Shown: positions 27,699 through 35,986, counted from the first letter of the stretch. The stretch: DNA of 64,000 nt from an uncultured Lachnospiraceae bacterium (GCA_902781655.1 CACZJZ010000012.1:1-64000), one strand, 5' to 3'. The notes: a model not told the origin generated them from the sequence alone. A program made the numbers and translations.

Positions 27699-27728
27699 GC
27701 CGCAAAGGACGCGGCAGGGGGGTAAAAC
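27699..27728 (+). promoter_or_regulatory. Leader element copy F (clearest copy)
   Basis: GCCGC-AAAGGAC-GCGGC hairpin (27699-27715), then AGGGGGGTAAAAC and the ATG at 27729. It lies in the 31-base gap after the membrane-protein gene, so it acts at the level of the transcript and not as a promoter (inference). Confidence 0.45.
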
Positions 27729-28841
27729 ATGGATGATTTGACATTGCAGCAGCCGCATCGGCGCCGTCAGCATTATAACGGGACGCATCCGCATACGTAT
27801 GCGGAAAAATATAAGGAGCTGAATCCGGAGCAATATCCGGAAACCGTTAAGAAGGTGATCGCTAAGGGCAGCACACCTGCCGGGATGCATCTTCCGATCG
27901 CGGTGGAGGAGATTCTTTCTGTGCTCCGGATCAAGCCGGGCGAAAACGGGCTTGACTGTACGCTTGGATATGGAGGCCATACCAGAAAACTGCTCGGAGC
28001 GCTGGGATACGGACCGTGCGGCGGAAGGGCAGCTGATGGAAGCGGCCACCTGACGGCACTGGACATTGACCGTCAGAATATGACCCGGACAGAGTCCATA
28101 CTGCGGCGGGAGGGGTATCCGGAGAAGGCGCTCAGCGTGCGCTATTTGAATTTTGCGGAGATTGACCGCGCCGCAGCAGAGTTCGGAGCGTTTGATTTTG
28201 TCCTGGCGGATCTCGGTGTCTCTTCCATGCAGATTGACGACCCGTCAAGAGGATTTTCCTATAAGAAGGAGGGACCGCTCGACCTGCGCCTGGATGCGTC
28301 GCGTGGCATCACCGCAGCAGAGCGCCTTGGCGTGATGACCCGGGATGAAATAGCGGGTATGCTGCAGGACAATGCGGATGAACCGTATGCGGAGGAAATT
28401 GCCGCCGCGATCACCACAGCCCGGAAGAGGGGAAGGAAGATCGAGACCACAACGGACCTCCGGAAACTTGTCGCGGAGGCGGTCATGAAGGCTGTGTCCC
28501 ATCAGGAAGGGCTGAAGAAGATGGAGCGGGAGGAGCTGGTCCGAAGCTCCTGCGCCCGCACATTTCAGGCGATCCGGATCGACATCAATCAGGAATATGA
28601 ATCGTTGTACGCTCTGCTGGAGAAGCTGCCGGAGGTACTGAATGCGGGCGGAAGGACCGCTATTCTTACCTTCCATTCCGGGGAGGACCGGATGGTGAAG
28701 AAAATGTTCCGCCAGCAGTATCGGGACGGCCTTTATGAGAAAATTGCGGAGGACGCCATTCGTCCATCCGCAGAGGAGTGCCGCCGCAACCCGCGGGCAA
28801 GATCCGCAAAGCTGCGCTGGGCGGTGAAGGCGTCAGAGTAA
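27729..28841 (+). CDS. RsmH-like 16S rRNA (cytosine-1402 N4) methyltransferase, longer paralogue
   Basis: The 370-residue protein matches MraW/RsmH, which uses S-adenosylmethionine to methylate C1402 of 16S rRNA. Motif I is DCTLGYGGHT (76-85). ADLGVSSMQIDDPSRGFSY, PLDLRLD, TTTDLRKLV, RTFQAIRIDINQEYESL and LTFHSGEDRMVKKMF are family blocks. Two differences are notable. There is an N-terminal extension of about 52 polar residues (family length is about 310). The gene is also not in a cell-division (ftsL/pbp/mur) cluster but after a MoxR-DUF58 operon, so it is probably a second copy. Substrate may differ from the canonical enzyme. Confidence 0.85.
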   Translation: MDDLTLQQPHRRRQHYNGTHPHTYAEKYKELNPEQYPETVKKVIAKGSTPAGMHLPIAVEEILSVLRIKPGENGLDCTLGYGGHTRKLLGALGYGPCGGRAADGSGHLTALDIDRQNMTRTESILRREGYPEKALSVRYLNFAEIDRAAAEFGAFDFVLADLGVSSMQIDDPSRGFSYKKEGPLDLRLDASRGITAAERLGVMTRDEIAGMLQDNADEPYAEEIAAAITTARKRGRKIETTTDLRKLVAEAVMKAVSHQEGLKKMEREELVRSSCARTFQAIRIDINQEYESLYALLEKLPEVLNAGGRTAILTFHSGEDRMVKKMFRQQYRDGLYEKIAEDAIRPSAEECRRNPRARSAKLRWAVKASE

Positions 28842-28926
28842 CAGCAGCCAGAGCCGGACAGAACGGGAAAATCGCAAAACGCAGGCGAAGGATAAAAGAA
28901 GCCAGAGGGGAGGAGGCAGAACGCGT

Positions 28927-29247
28927 ATGAGTCAGAAAGAGGATGTACTGGATGTTTTGGATGCGTTGGAGATTCTACGCAGAAAATCACAGGAGAATCC
29001 GGATGTGAGGCAGAAGTTGCTCAGGACGGCGGAGAGCCGGAATCCGCTGCAGGAGTTTTGCCGTGCAGCAGCTGGTCTGGGAGCCCCGATGGATGAAATG
29101 GATCTTGTCTTCGCCGGAGAGGAAGATTATGCGGCAATCCGCCGCTCAACCAATGGAGGCGGGGAGAATTCTCCGCTGCTGGAGGGATCAGACGACTACT
29201 ACAGTATGTTTATGGCAGAACTCAGGGTAATGGCAGGAAAGGAGTAG
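28927..29247 (+). CDS. Small acidic protein of unknown function
   Basis: The 106-residue protein starts after GAGGAGG. Residues 10-50 form amphipathic helices (LEILRRKSQENPDVRQKLL, NPLQEFCRAAAGLG) that loosely recall Nif11-type leader domains. The tail has RRSTNGGGENSPLLEGSDDYYSMF. I do not recognise the family. It lies nine bases before the Maf gene, so the two are probably expressed together. A ribosome site and conserved-looking codon use support a real gene. No radical-SAM or peptide-maturation genes are nearby, so a peptide-precursor role is not supported. Confidence 0.6.
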   Translation: MSQKEDVLDVLDALEILRRKSQENPDVRQKLLRTAESRNPLQEFCRAAAGLGAPMDEMDLVFAGEEDYAAIRRSTNGGGENSPLLEGSDDYYSMFMAELRVMAGKE

Positions 29248-29256
29248 AGCGGCATT

Positions 29257-30120
29257 ATGAAGGAGAGGACAGTTATTCTTGCCTCCGGTTCGCCGAGGCG
29301 CAGAGAACTGCTGCAGCAGATCGGGATTGATCCGGTTGTTATTCCGAGTCAGCTTGCGGAGTGCCCATCGGCTGACACGCCGGAGGGAGTCGTGAGGCAG
29401 CTGTCTTTGCAGAAAGCGTCGGATATTGCAGAGCAGGTGCGGGAATACCTTGAAAAGAAACAGAAGGAATGGGGGATCCGGATGGAGGATTCCGCAGCAA
29501 TGGGTGAGGAGACCATCGTCCTTGGCGCCGATACCGTTGTATCCGTGGATGACAGGATCCTTGGCAAGCCGGAGAATCATGATGATGCGGCGCGGATGAT
29601 CCGCCTGCTCGCGGGAAGGGGCCACTCGGTCTACACAGGCGTCACACTCATTCGGCTGTCTGACAGCAGGATCGTGACTTTCGCAGAGGAAACACGGGTT
29701 TATGTCTATCCCATGTCAGAGGAGGAAATCCTGCAGTACGCAGACAGCGAGGAGCCGATGGACAAGGCAGGTGCATATGGCATCCAGGGGAGGTTTGCGG
29801 CATACATCGAGGGAATTGAGGGCGATTATAGTAATGTGGTAGGACTTCCGGTGGGAAGGGTGTATCAGGAGTGGAAAAGGCTGATGGGAAGATGTGAATA
29901 TGAGGAACCCGTCCGGAAGGAAACGGAGGCTATGTGCAAGGCTGCAGAGGAATGGAAGGAAGAACTGCTGACGCAGGGAAGAGCGGAGGGAAAAGCAGAA
30001 GGATATAATGAGAAAACATTGATTGTTTATCGCAACTGTTTGAACCGCGGAATGTCGCAACAGGATGCGATTGCGATTTCGGGGATGACGAGCGAGCTGC
30101 TCGATTCCATTTCAGAGTAA
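29257..30120 (+). CDS. Maf nucleotide pyrophosphatase with a C-terminal Rpn/transposase-like tail
   Basis: Residues 1-210 are a Maf/YhdE domain, a nucleotide pyrophosphatase implicated in cell division arrest and house-cleaning: ASGSPRRRELLQQ (9-21), GADTVV, GKP, SVYTGVTLI, DKAGAYGIQGR (169-179) and EGDYSNVVGLPV. Maf proteins usually stop near residue 200. Here about 75 more residues follow. The last 55 (WKEELLTQGRAEGKAEGYNE, then LNRGMSQQDAIAISGMTSELL) resemble the C-terminus of Rpn-family PD-(D/E)XK nucleases/transposases, without the nuclease core. The reading frame is intact. An intrinsic terminator follows directly. Confidence 0.85.
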   Translation: MKERTVILASGSPRRRELLQQIGIDPVVIPSQLAECPSADTPEGVVRQLSLQKASDIAEQVREYLEKKQKEWGIRMEDSAAMGEETIVLGADTVVSVDDRILGKPENHDDAARMIRLLAGRGHSVYTGVTLIRLSDSRIVTFAEETRVYVYPMSEEEILQYADSEEPMDKAGAYGIQGRFAAYIEGIEGDYSNVVGLPVGRVYQEWKRLMGRCEYEEPVRKETEAMCKAAEEWKEELLTQGRAEGKAEGYNEKTLIVYRNCLNRGMSQQDAIAISGMTSELLDSISE

Positions 30121-30136
30121 AGAAGTCAAACCAGAA

Positions 30137-30180
30137 ATGGCGGGAGCAGGTAAAAGAGATTTATCTGCTCCCGTCATTTT
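30137..30180. terminator. Bidirectional intrinsic terminator
   Basis: ATGGCGGGAGCAG (30137-30149) pairs with CTGCTCCCGTCAT (30165-30177), with one G-T wobble, followed by TTTT. The A-tract side also serves the convergent beta-propeller gene on the minus strand, whose stop is at 30180. Confidence 0.85.
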
Positions 30181-31514
30181 CAGTCCCAGATTGCATGGAG
30201 AGTTTCCTTGGGAATTCTCGCCTGGTAGATCGTGGACTGGGCGTGCTCGTTGGTGGAAAGGTACATGTAGTCCCCGTCAAGAGAGATGTCCTCCACCTCT
30301 TCCGGAATATCGATGGTGAAGACACCGAGGTATTCTCCTTTGTGGGAGAAGACACTGATGCGCTGCCGGTTTTTCCAGTCGTAGGTCTTGAAGCCGGCGC
30401 TGACAGCGTAGATGAAGGACTCATCCGCGGCAATACCCTGAGAGCTGTAGGTGGCATAATAGTCGTCCACGGCGGTGATGGACAGGGTTTTCATATCCTG
30501 GTTGAGGATACAGAAGGAGTTGCGGCTGTCATCATTGCGGCCGATCACATAAAAATATCCGTCTGAGTAGCTGATGGCCCAGATGTGGGTGAGCAGGGGG
30601 AAGTTATATTCTCTGACGAACTTCAGATTGCTGTCGAGTTCCATGACGCCGCTGGGGTAACCCTCTTTTGCTCCGCCTTCCGCAATATAGATGTGGTCAT
30701 TATCAGGGCAATAGCAGATGCTGTTCCCGTGGTCAAAGGCAAGTCCGCGTACAGAAGCCACCAATTCCCCGGTATCCAGGTTGAATTTATTCAAAATATT
30801 CTCATAGTGGGAGAGGTCTCCCTTGTTATAAGCACCGTCGTTGACGATGGCGGCCTCGAGCAGGTATCTGCTTCCATCTTTCGTGTATACGCACGAGCCC
30901 TGCGTGCTCCGGAAGGTATATTTCTTATTCTTTGGTTTCCCGTTGTCAACCGTGCGGATTTTTGTGGAGAAGGTGCTGCCTGACTGGAGGTTCAGGACGT
31001 TCTGCTGGTTGCTGTAGCGGGTGCCGGTGGCGGTGTCGATCCATCCCAGAAAACGGTGTCCCGGACGAAAGAAGTGATTTTTTTCAAGCGAGACCGGGGT
31101 GCCGTAGTATGCATACATATCCTGGGCTGACTCGCTTGTGACGCCGCTTCCGTCAAAATGAATGATGTAGAGCTGCGGTTCCCAGACGGCGTAGAGAGTC
31201 TGGTCTCCTCCGGTCGGGAGAGTGCCCTGATCATGATAGGTGGCCTGCTTTGCGTCCGGGTCCCCGGACCATCCGCGAAAGATATAGCCATAGCGGGAGA
31301 AGGTGCTCACCGGAAGAGCATCGCCGTCTGACAGAGAGGCATCGTCCATGCTGCCGGATCCTCCGTTTGCGTCAAAATGCACTGTCCCCGCAGAAGCCTG
31401 CACGGGCAGGGGCAGGAACAGTGCAAAACACAGTACAAGCGCCGCCGCGCAGGCGGCCAGACTCCCGGGTTTCCGCCGGGAAAGGGGAAAATCTCGATTC
31501 TTTTTGTTCCACAT
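30180..31514 (-). CDS. Secreted protein with InlB-type repeats and a beta-propeller region
   Basis: From ATG 31514 the protein has 444 residues. The first 45 are a signal peptide (MWNKKNRDF, long hydrophobic core, VQASAG). Two InlB_B/Listeria-Bacteroides repeats follow (HFDANGGSGSMDD...FRGWSGD...YAVW, then FRPGHRFLGWI). The C-terminal 270 residues read like YncE-type propeller blades (YIAEGGAKEGYPSGVMELD, YFYVIGRNDDSRN, FIYAVSAGFKTYDWKNR, YMYLSTNEH). No anchor motif is seen at the C-terminus, so it may be released or held non-covalently. Upstream in-frame ATGs at 31541 and 31739 exist, but AGGAA is best spaced for 31514. The ligand is unknown. Confidence 0.75.
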   Translation of the reverse strand: MWNKKNRDFPLSRRKPGSLAACAAALVLCFALFLPLPVQASAGTVHFDANGGSGSMDDASLSDGDALPVSTFSRYGYIFRGWSGDPDAKQATYHDQGTLPTGGDQTLYAVWEPQLYIIHFDGSGVTSESAQDMYAYYGTPVSLEKNHFFRPGHRFLGWIDTATGTRYSNQQNVLNLQSGSTFSTKIRTVDNGKPKNKKYTFRSTQGSCVYTKDGSRYLLEAAIVNDGAYNKGDLSHYENILNKFNLDTGELVASVRGLAFDHGNSICYCPDNDHIYIAEGGAKEGYPSGVMELDSNLKFVREYNFPLLTHIWAISYSDGYFYVIGRNDDSRNSFCILNQDMKTLSITAVDDYYATYSSQGIAADESFIYAVSAGFKTYDWKNRQRISVFSHKGEYLGVFTIDIPEEVEDISLDGDYMYLSTNEHAQSTIYQARIPKETLHAIWD

Positions 31515-31620
31515 GGATGGCATTTCCTGTCTTTTCTTCATTAACGATTCAGCATCTCGAAATAAATTTACGAATCTGAGCGAGTTACATTTGCACAGCC
31601 AGATTATATCATCCTTATAC

Positions 31621-31646
31621 CTGGTGCCACGTTTTCTTGGCACCAG
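31621..31646. promoter_or_regulatory. Inverted repeat between the propeller gene and the AraC-type gene
   Basis: CTGGTGCCA (31621-31629) and TGGCACCAG (31638-31646) are a perfect 9-base inverted repeat with an 8-base spacer. On the minus strand TATAAT follows about 15 bases downstream, ahead of the propeller gene. It may be a weak terminator of the AraC-type gene or an operator of the propeller gene. There is no T-tract. Confidence 0.5.
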
Positions 31647-31671
31647 AAAGAGGCACACTGACCGTGTGGCA

Positions 31672-32544
31672 TCACAGCTTCTGTCTGGCAGTATCCGCAT
31701 ATTCGCGGGGGGACAGACCGTATTCCCGCCGGAACGCACGGAAAAAGCCGGCGTAGTCGCGGAAGCCGCAGTCCAGGCAGGCGCGGGCGATGGGTGTGCC
31801 GCTCAGGATGGCGTCCCGCGCCGCGGCGAGGCGTTTTTTCATAATGTACTGATGGATGGAGACGCCCAGGGTCTCCTTGAAACTGTGTGCCAGATAATAT
31901 TTGCTTACATAAAAGGTATCTGCCAGCTGGTCCAGGGTGATATCTTCGCTGGCATGCTGATCGAGCCAGGCGATCAGATTGTCCACGAGGTCTGCTCCCT
32001 TTGCCTCCAGCCTCGGATGTTCACGCTCATAAATGGTCCGGTTGAGCCAGAGGATGAGTCCGTTGACCCCCAGAGAGACTGCCGCGGATTTCCCGTAGCG
32101 GTCAAGATGGATTTCCTCGAGGAGGGCGAGAATTCTGGTTTGGGCAGTATTCCGTTCGGCGGCATCGAGGTGCCAGATGGAGCGGCCGATCGCTGCCTGC
32201 TGCATCAGAAAAATATAATCGGGGGATTCGTCCAGCAGTTTTCCAGCATAAGCCCGGCTGACCCAGAAGACAAACCTCCGGTAAGGCGTGCCGTCGTGTG
32301 CTGTCAGCGCATGGTGCATCACACCCGGCGGGATGAGTACGAGATCTCCCGGTTGGAGCGGTGTGGCAGTTCCTCGGATATCCATCTGTGCCCGTCCCTC
32401 GAGAAAGAGATAGAACTCATAGTAATCATGTGCATGCGCTGACACAGAGGGAGGATTCGTATCACTGTAATAGTAGATCTCGAAATCCTTCGAGAGCATG
32501 TATTGGCGTGTGTTAAAGGCAGAGCGGAGATTTTGCTGTTTCAT
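31672..32544 (-). CDS. AraC-family transcriptional regulator
   Basis: The 290-residue protein has an N-terminal cupin (HAHDYYEFYLFLEGRAQMDIRG, PGDLVLIPPGVMHHAL) for sugar sensing and a C-terminal AraC/XylS double helix-turn-helix (ITLDQLADTFYVSKYYLAHSFKETLG, then ACLDCGFRDYAGFFRAFRREYGLSPREY). It is divergent from the mannonate dehydratase gene across about 200 bases that contain three CAGCAAAAG-like repeats. Control of hexuronate use is likely (inference). Cytoplasmic. Confidence 0.88.
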   Translation of the reverse strand: MKQQNLRSAFNTRQYMLSKDFEIYYYSDTNPPSVSAHAHDYYEFYLFLEGRAQMDIRGTATPLQPGDLVLIPPGVMHHALTAHDGTPYRRFVFWVSRAYAGKLLDESPDYIFLMQQAAIGRSIWHLDAAERNTAQTRILALLEEIHLDRYGKSAAVSLGVNGLILWLNRTIYEREHPRLEAKGADLVDNLIAWLDQHASEDITLDQLADTFYVSKYYLAHSFKETLGVSIHQYIMKKRLAAARDAILSGTPIARACLDCGFRDYAGFFRAFRREYGLSPREYADTARQKL

Positions 32545-32660
32545 GATTTCATGCTTTCATCGCAGAATCTGTTTATGCAAAATCCATTGTACCGCAAGAT
32601 TCACAATGCAGACAACAACAAGCGCAATGCATAAGGGCAAGGAATAGGAGACAATATACT

Positions 32661-32714
32661 CAGCAAAAGTAATTTTCCGGCAAAAGCAATGCAAGAGGAC
32701 ATTTTCAGCAAAAG
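32661..32714. promoter_or_regulatory. Three CAGCAAAAG-like repeats in the araC-uxuA gap
   Basis: CAGCAAAAG at 32661-32669 and 32706-32714, and CGGCAAAAG at 32678-32686. The first two are 17 bases apart. Two copies are preceded by TTTTC, so each reads TTTTC(C/A)GGCAAAA-like, a near-palindrome. They are candidate binding sites for the divergent AraC-family protein or another regulator. They also show that the in-frame start at 32689 is inside the regulatory region and not the real start. Confidence 0.5.
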
Positions 32715-32748
32715 CAGGAACAGGCACAGACACGCGGAGGTGGAGATC

Positions 32749-33825
32749 ATGGAGATGACAATGCGCTGGTACGGGTCAAAGTTCGACACGGTGACCCTGA
32801 AGCAGATTCGTCAGACGGCTTATGTGAAGGGCGTCATTACAATGCTGTACGACAAGCAGCCGGGGGAACTCTGGCCGCAGGAGGAGATTCACGCACTGAA
32901 GGAGGAAGTAGAGGCGGCAGGCCTGCATATCGCCGGGATTGAGTCGGTCAACGTTTCAGATGCGATCAAGACCGGAAGCGCGGACCGGGACCGGGATATC
33001 GATAATTATATTCGTAGTCTTGAGAATCTCGGCAGGGAAGATATTCATATGGTCTGCTATAACTTCATGCCGGTATTCGACTGGACGAGAACGGAGCTGG
33101 CCAGGAGAAGGCCGGATGGGTCCACGGTGCTTGCCTACACACAGGAGGCAGTTGACGCGATTCATCCGGAGGAAATGTTTGATTCTATTCAGGGGCAGAT
33201 GAACGGAACCGTGATGCCAGGCTGGGAACCGGAGCGCATGGCACACGTGAAGGAGCTGTTCAGGATGTATGAGGACATCGACGAGGAGAAGCTGTTTCAG
33301 AATCTGGTTTATTTCCTCAGGGCAATCATGCCGGTGTGCAATCAGTATGACATCAAGATGGCGATTCACCCGGATGACCCGGCATGGAGTGTATTCGGAC
33401 TGCCGCGCATCATCACCGGCAAGGCGGGGATCATCCGCATGCTGAAGGCGGTGGACGATGTCCACAACGGCATCACGCTCTGCACCGGCTCCCTCGGGAC
33501 GAATCTGGAGAATGATCTGCCGGATATCATCCGGTCTATCCCGGGGAGAATTCATTTCGCTCATGTCAGAAATCTGAAATTTAATTCGCCCACGGATTTT
33601 GAGGAGGCGGCGCATCTGTCCGGCGACGGCACCTTCGACATGTATGAGATTGTGAAGGCGCTGAAGGATACCGGATTCGACGGGCCGATCCGTCCGGACC
33701 ACGGCCGCATGATCTGGGATGAGGTTGCGATGCCGGGCTACGGGCTTTATGACCGTGCGCTGGGCGCGGCGTATCTGTGCGGGCTGTGGGAAGCAATCGA
33801 CAAGGCGGAGAGCAGAGGCGTGTAA
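32749..33825 (+). CDS. uxuA: Mannonate dehydratase
   Basis: The 358-residue enzyme converts D-mannonate to 2-keto-3-deoxygluconate in the glucuronate pathway. MEMTMRWYGSKFDTVTLKQIRQ is the standard family opening. The metal-binding histidines and acidic residues appear in AIHPDDPAWSVFGLPRI, CTGSLGTNLENDLP, HFAHVRNLKF and PIRPDHGRMIWDE. ATG 32749 follows GGAGG; the frame's earlier ATG at 32689 lies in the operator region. The reductase gene is 19 bases downstream, forming a typical uxuA-uxuB pair. Expression is probably induced by glucuronate or mannonate. Confidence 0.93.
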   Translation: MEMTMRWYGSKFDTVTLKQIRQTAYVKGVITMLYDKQPGELWPQEEIHALKEEVEAAGLHIAGIESVNVSDAIKTGSADRDRDIDNYIRSLENLGREDIHMVCYNFMPVFDWTRTELARRRPDGSTVLAYTQEAVDAIHPEEMFDSIQGQMNGTVMPGWEPERMAHVKELFRMYEDIDEEKLFQNLVYFLRAIMPVCNQYDIKMAIHPDDPAWSVFGLPRIITGKAGIIRMLKAVDDVHNGITLCTGSLGTNLENDLPDIIRSIPGRIHFAHVRNLKFNSPTDFEEAAHLSGDGTFDMYEIVKALKDTGFDGPIRPDHGRMIWDEVAMPGYGLYDRALGAAYLCGLWEAIDKAESRGV

Positions 33826-33844
33826 AAAAGGAGGGTTTGAAATC

Positions 33845-35470
33845 ATGAAATTGACTGCAGAGGGTCTGACGGACCGGAAGGAATGGGAAGAGAAAGGGTA
33901 TCATCTGCCGCAGTACGACAGGGAGGCGATGATTCGGAAAACTAGGGAGCATCCGGAATGGGTGCACTTCGGCGCGGGCAATATTTTCCGCGCATTCCAT
34001 GCCAATCTGGCGCAGAAACTGCTGGAGCAGGGCGATGCGGAAACGGGGATCACGGTCTGCGAGGGATTTGATTATGAGATCATCGGGAAGCAGTACCGCC
34101 CGCATGACAATCTGTCCGTCCTGGTGACGTTGAAGGCGGATGGCTCGATCGATAAGTCTGTGATCGGCGCGGTCGGGGAATCGACGATCCTGGATTCGGA
34201 GAATGCGGCGGAGTTCGAGAGGCTGAAGGAGATCTTTTCCGCAGATTCTCTCAGGCTCTGCACCTTTACGGTGACGGAGAAGGGCTACAGCCTGGTGAAT
34301 GGAAGAGGAGAGATGCTGCCGGCGGTCAGCGCGGATTTTGCCGCGGGGCCGGAGCGCCCGCAGAGCTATATCGGGAAGGTAGCCTCGCTTCTCTACACGA
34401 GATATCTGGCGGGAGAGAAGCCGGTCGCGATGGTGTCTACAGACAATTGTTCGCGGAACGGGGAAAAGCTGTACCAGGCGGTGATGGCCTTTGCGAAGGC
34501 ATGGACGGAGAACGGGACGGTGGATGCGGGATTCACAGCGTATCTGGATGACCGGACAAAGGTGTCCTTCCCCTGGAGTATGATCGACAAAATCACGCCG
34601 CGCCCGGATGCCTCGGTGGAGAGCATTCTGCAGAAAGACGGGCTGGAGGGACTTGAACCGGTTGTAACCACGAAAAAGACCTGGGTCGCACCGTTTGTCA
34701 ACTCCGAGGAGACGGAGTATCTGGTTATCGAGGACTGGTTCCCGAACGGACGTCTCGCGCTTGAGAAAGCAGACGTGATTTTCACGGACCGGGATACAGT
34801 CGGCAAGGTCGAGCGGATGAAAGTGACCACCTGTCTCAATCCGCTGCATACGGCGCTCGCGGTCTACGGCTGCCTGCTGGGATATACCAGAATCTCCGCG
34901 GAGATGAGGGACCCGGATCTCTCCGGCATGGTCAAAATCCTCGGCTACCGCGAGGGGCTTCCGGTTGTTGTGAATCCCGGCGTGCTTGATCCGAAGGCAT
35001 TTCTTGACACGGTGGTGAACGTGCGGATTCCGAACCCATTCATGCCTGACACACCGCAGAGAATTGCCACGGATACCTCCCAGAAGCTTGCCATCCGATA
35101 CGGAGAGACGATCCGGAGCTACATGGCCTCGGATACGCTCGACGTGCAGAGTCTATCCATGGTCCCGCTCGTGCTGGCGGGATGGATCCGGTATCTCTGC
35201 GGGGTCGATGATGAAGGAAAGGCATTCGAGCTTTCTCCGGACCCGCTGCTGTCTGAATTGACCCCACGCGTCAAAGGACTTTACCCGAACGTGGCGCCTG
35301 ATCTCACTGTCATCGATCCGCTGCTCCATGATGCTTCCATCTTCGGCGTCGACCTCTTCGAGGCAGGGCTGGCGGACAAGGTGAAGACGTATCTTGCCGC
35401 GGAGCTTCAGGGACCGGGGGCGGTCCGCAGGACCGTTCACGAGGCGGTAGAGAGGGCTGATTTAAGCTAA
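33845..35470 (+). CDS. uxuB: Mannitol-dehydrogenase-family oxidoreductase, probable fructuronate reductase
   Basis: The 541-residue protein belongs to the long-chain mannitol dehydrogenase/fructuronate reductase family. HFGAGNIFRAFHA is the NAD-binding N-terminal motif, and MKVTTCLNPLHTALAVYGCLLGY contains the catalytic Lys-Asn-His region. Pairing with uxuA points to fructuronate reductase (D-fructuronate to D-mannonate). The length is greater than E. coli UxuB (about 486), as in clostridial relatives. A strong AAGGAGGG site precedes ATG 33845; earlier codons overlap uxuA. Its last four bases overlap the convergent VanZ-like gene. No transporter or isomerase (uxaC) is adjacent. Confidence 0.88.
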   Translation: MKLTAEGLTDRKEWEEKGYHLPQYDREAMIRKTREHPEWVHFGAGNIFRAFHANLAQKLLEQGDAETGITVCEGFDYEIIGKQYRPHDNLSVLVTLKADGSIDKSVIGAVGESTILDSENAAEFERLKEIFSADSLRLCTFTVTEKGYSLVNGRGEMLPAVSADFAAGPERPQSYIGKVASLLYTRYLAGEKPVAMVSTDNCSRNGEKLYQAVMAFAKAWTENGTVDAGFTAYLDDRTKVSFPWSMIDKITPRPDASVESILQKDGLEGLEPVVTTKKTWVAPFVNSEETEYLVIEDWFPNGRLALEKADVIFTDRDTVGKVERMKVTTCLNPLHTALAVYGCLLGYTRISAEMRDPDLSGMVKILGYREGLPVVVNPGVLDPKAFLDTVVNVRIPNPFMPDTPQRIATDTSQKLAIRYGETIRSYMASDTLDVQSLSMVPLVLAGWIRYLCGVDDEGKAFELSPDPLLSELTPRVKGLYPNVAPDLTVIDPLLHDASIFGVDLFEAGLADKVKTYLAAELQGPGAVRRTVHEAVERADLS

Positions 35471-35973
35471 TCATGGCTCTGCCGTCTGGTTTTCAGTGAC
35501 CTTCTGCGCATGCGACGGGAATGGAGCGCGCAGAGCAGGGAACCTGCGGCGCCGCCCGCGGTATCGATGCATACGTCGCGGAACTGCCCGGATCTGCCCG
35601 GTACGTAGAGCTGATGGATTTCATCGGTGGAGGCGTACAGGAAAATCACCAGAACGGTCAGGAAGAATCGGTTCCTGCCGCGGATGCCGTTCCGCTCAAA
35701 GCCGTGGGAGAGGGCGAGAGAGAAGATGAGATACTCCGTGAAGTGCGCGCCCTTTCGGACAAGGTGCTCGTATTTTGCGACGAAGGCTGCGATCTGAAAA
35801 GCCTTGAGACGGAGGCCAAAGACGCCGGAGACTGCGCGCAGAAGCTCCGCCGTGACGGTTTTCGACAGGTCCGAGCTGTCCGAGGAGGGCTGGGCGGAGA
35901 AGCAGAAGATCATGACGGCGAGGAGTACGGCCGGAAGAAACGCGATAAGGTTTGTTGTATTTTTGCTTTTCAT
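35467..35973 (-). CDS. VanZ-like membrane protein
   Basis: The 168-residue protein has a hydrophobic start (LIAFLPAVLLAVMIFCFSAQPSSDS, the family F-S-x-Q-x(1-2)-S motif), EHLVRKGAHFTEYLIFSLAL (K-x-x-H-x-x-E-Y) and FLYASTDEIHQLYVPGRSGQFRDVCIDTAGGAAG, all VanZ/PF04892 signatures. About four membrane segments. In enterococci VanZ gives low-level teicoplanin resistance, but most members are of unknown role. On the minus strand TATAAT ends eight bases before the ATG and no ribosome site is visible, so the transcript may be leaderless. Confidence 0.88.
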   Translation of the reverse strand: MKSKNTTNLIAFLPAVLLAVMIFCFSAQPSSDSSDLSKTVTAELLRAVSGVFGLRLKAFQIAAFVAKYEHLVRKGAHFTEYLIFSLALSHGFERNGIRGRNRFFLTVLVIFLYASTDEIHQLYVPGRSGQFRDVCIDTAGGAAGSLLCALHSRRMRRRSLKTRRQSHD

Positions 35974-35980
35974 AGGGGTG

Positions 35981-35986
35981 ATTATA
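35981..35986 (-). promoter_or_regulatory. -10 element of the VanZ-like gene
   Basis: TATAAT (read on the minus strand) lies eight bases upstream of the ATG at 35973. The -35 region is weak. The short distance puts the predicted start of transcription at or one or two bases before the start codon. Confidence 0.5.

Noticed and set aside
28927..29247. A Nif11-type peptide precursor
   Set aside because: Only a loose helical resemblance and no maturation genes nearby.
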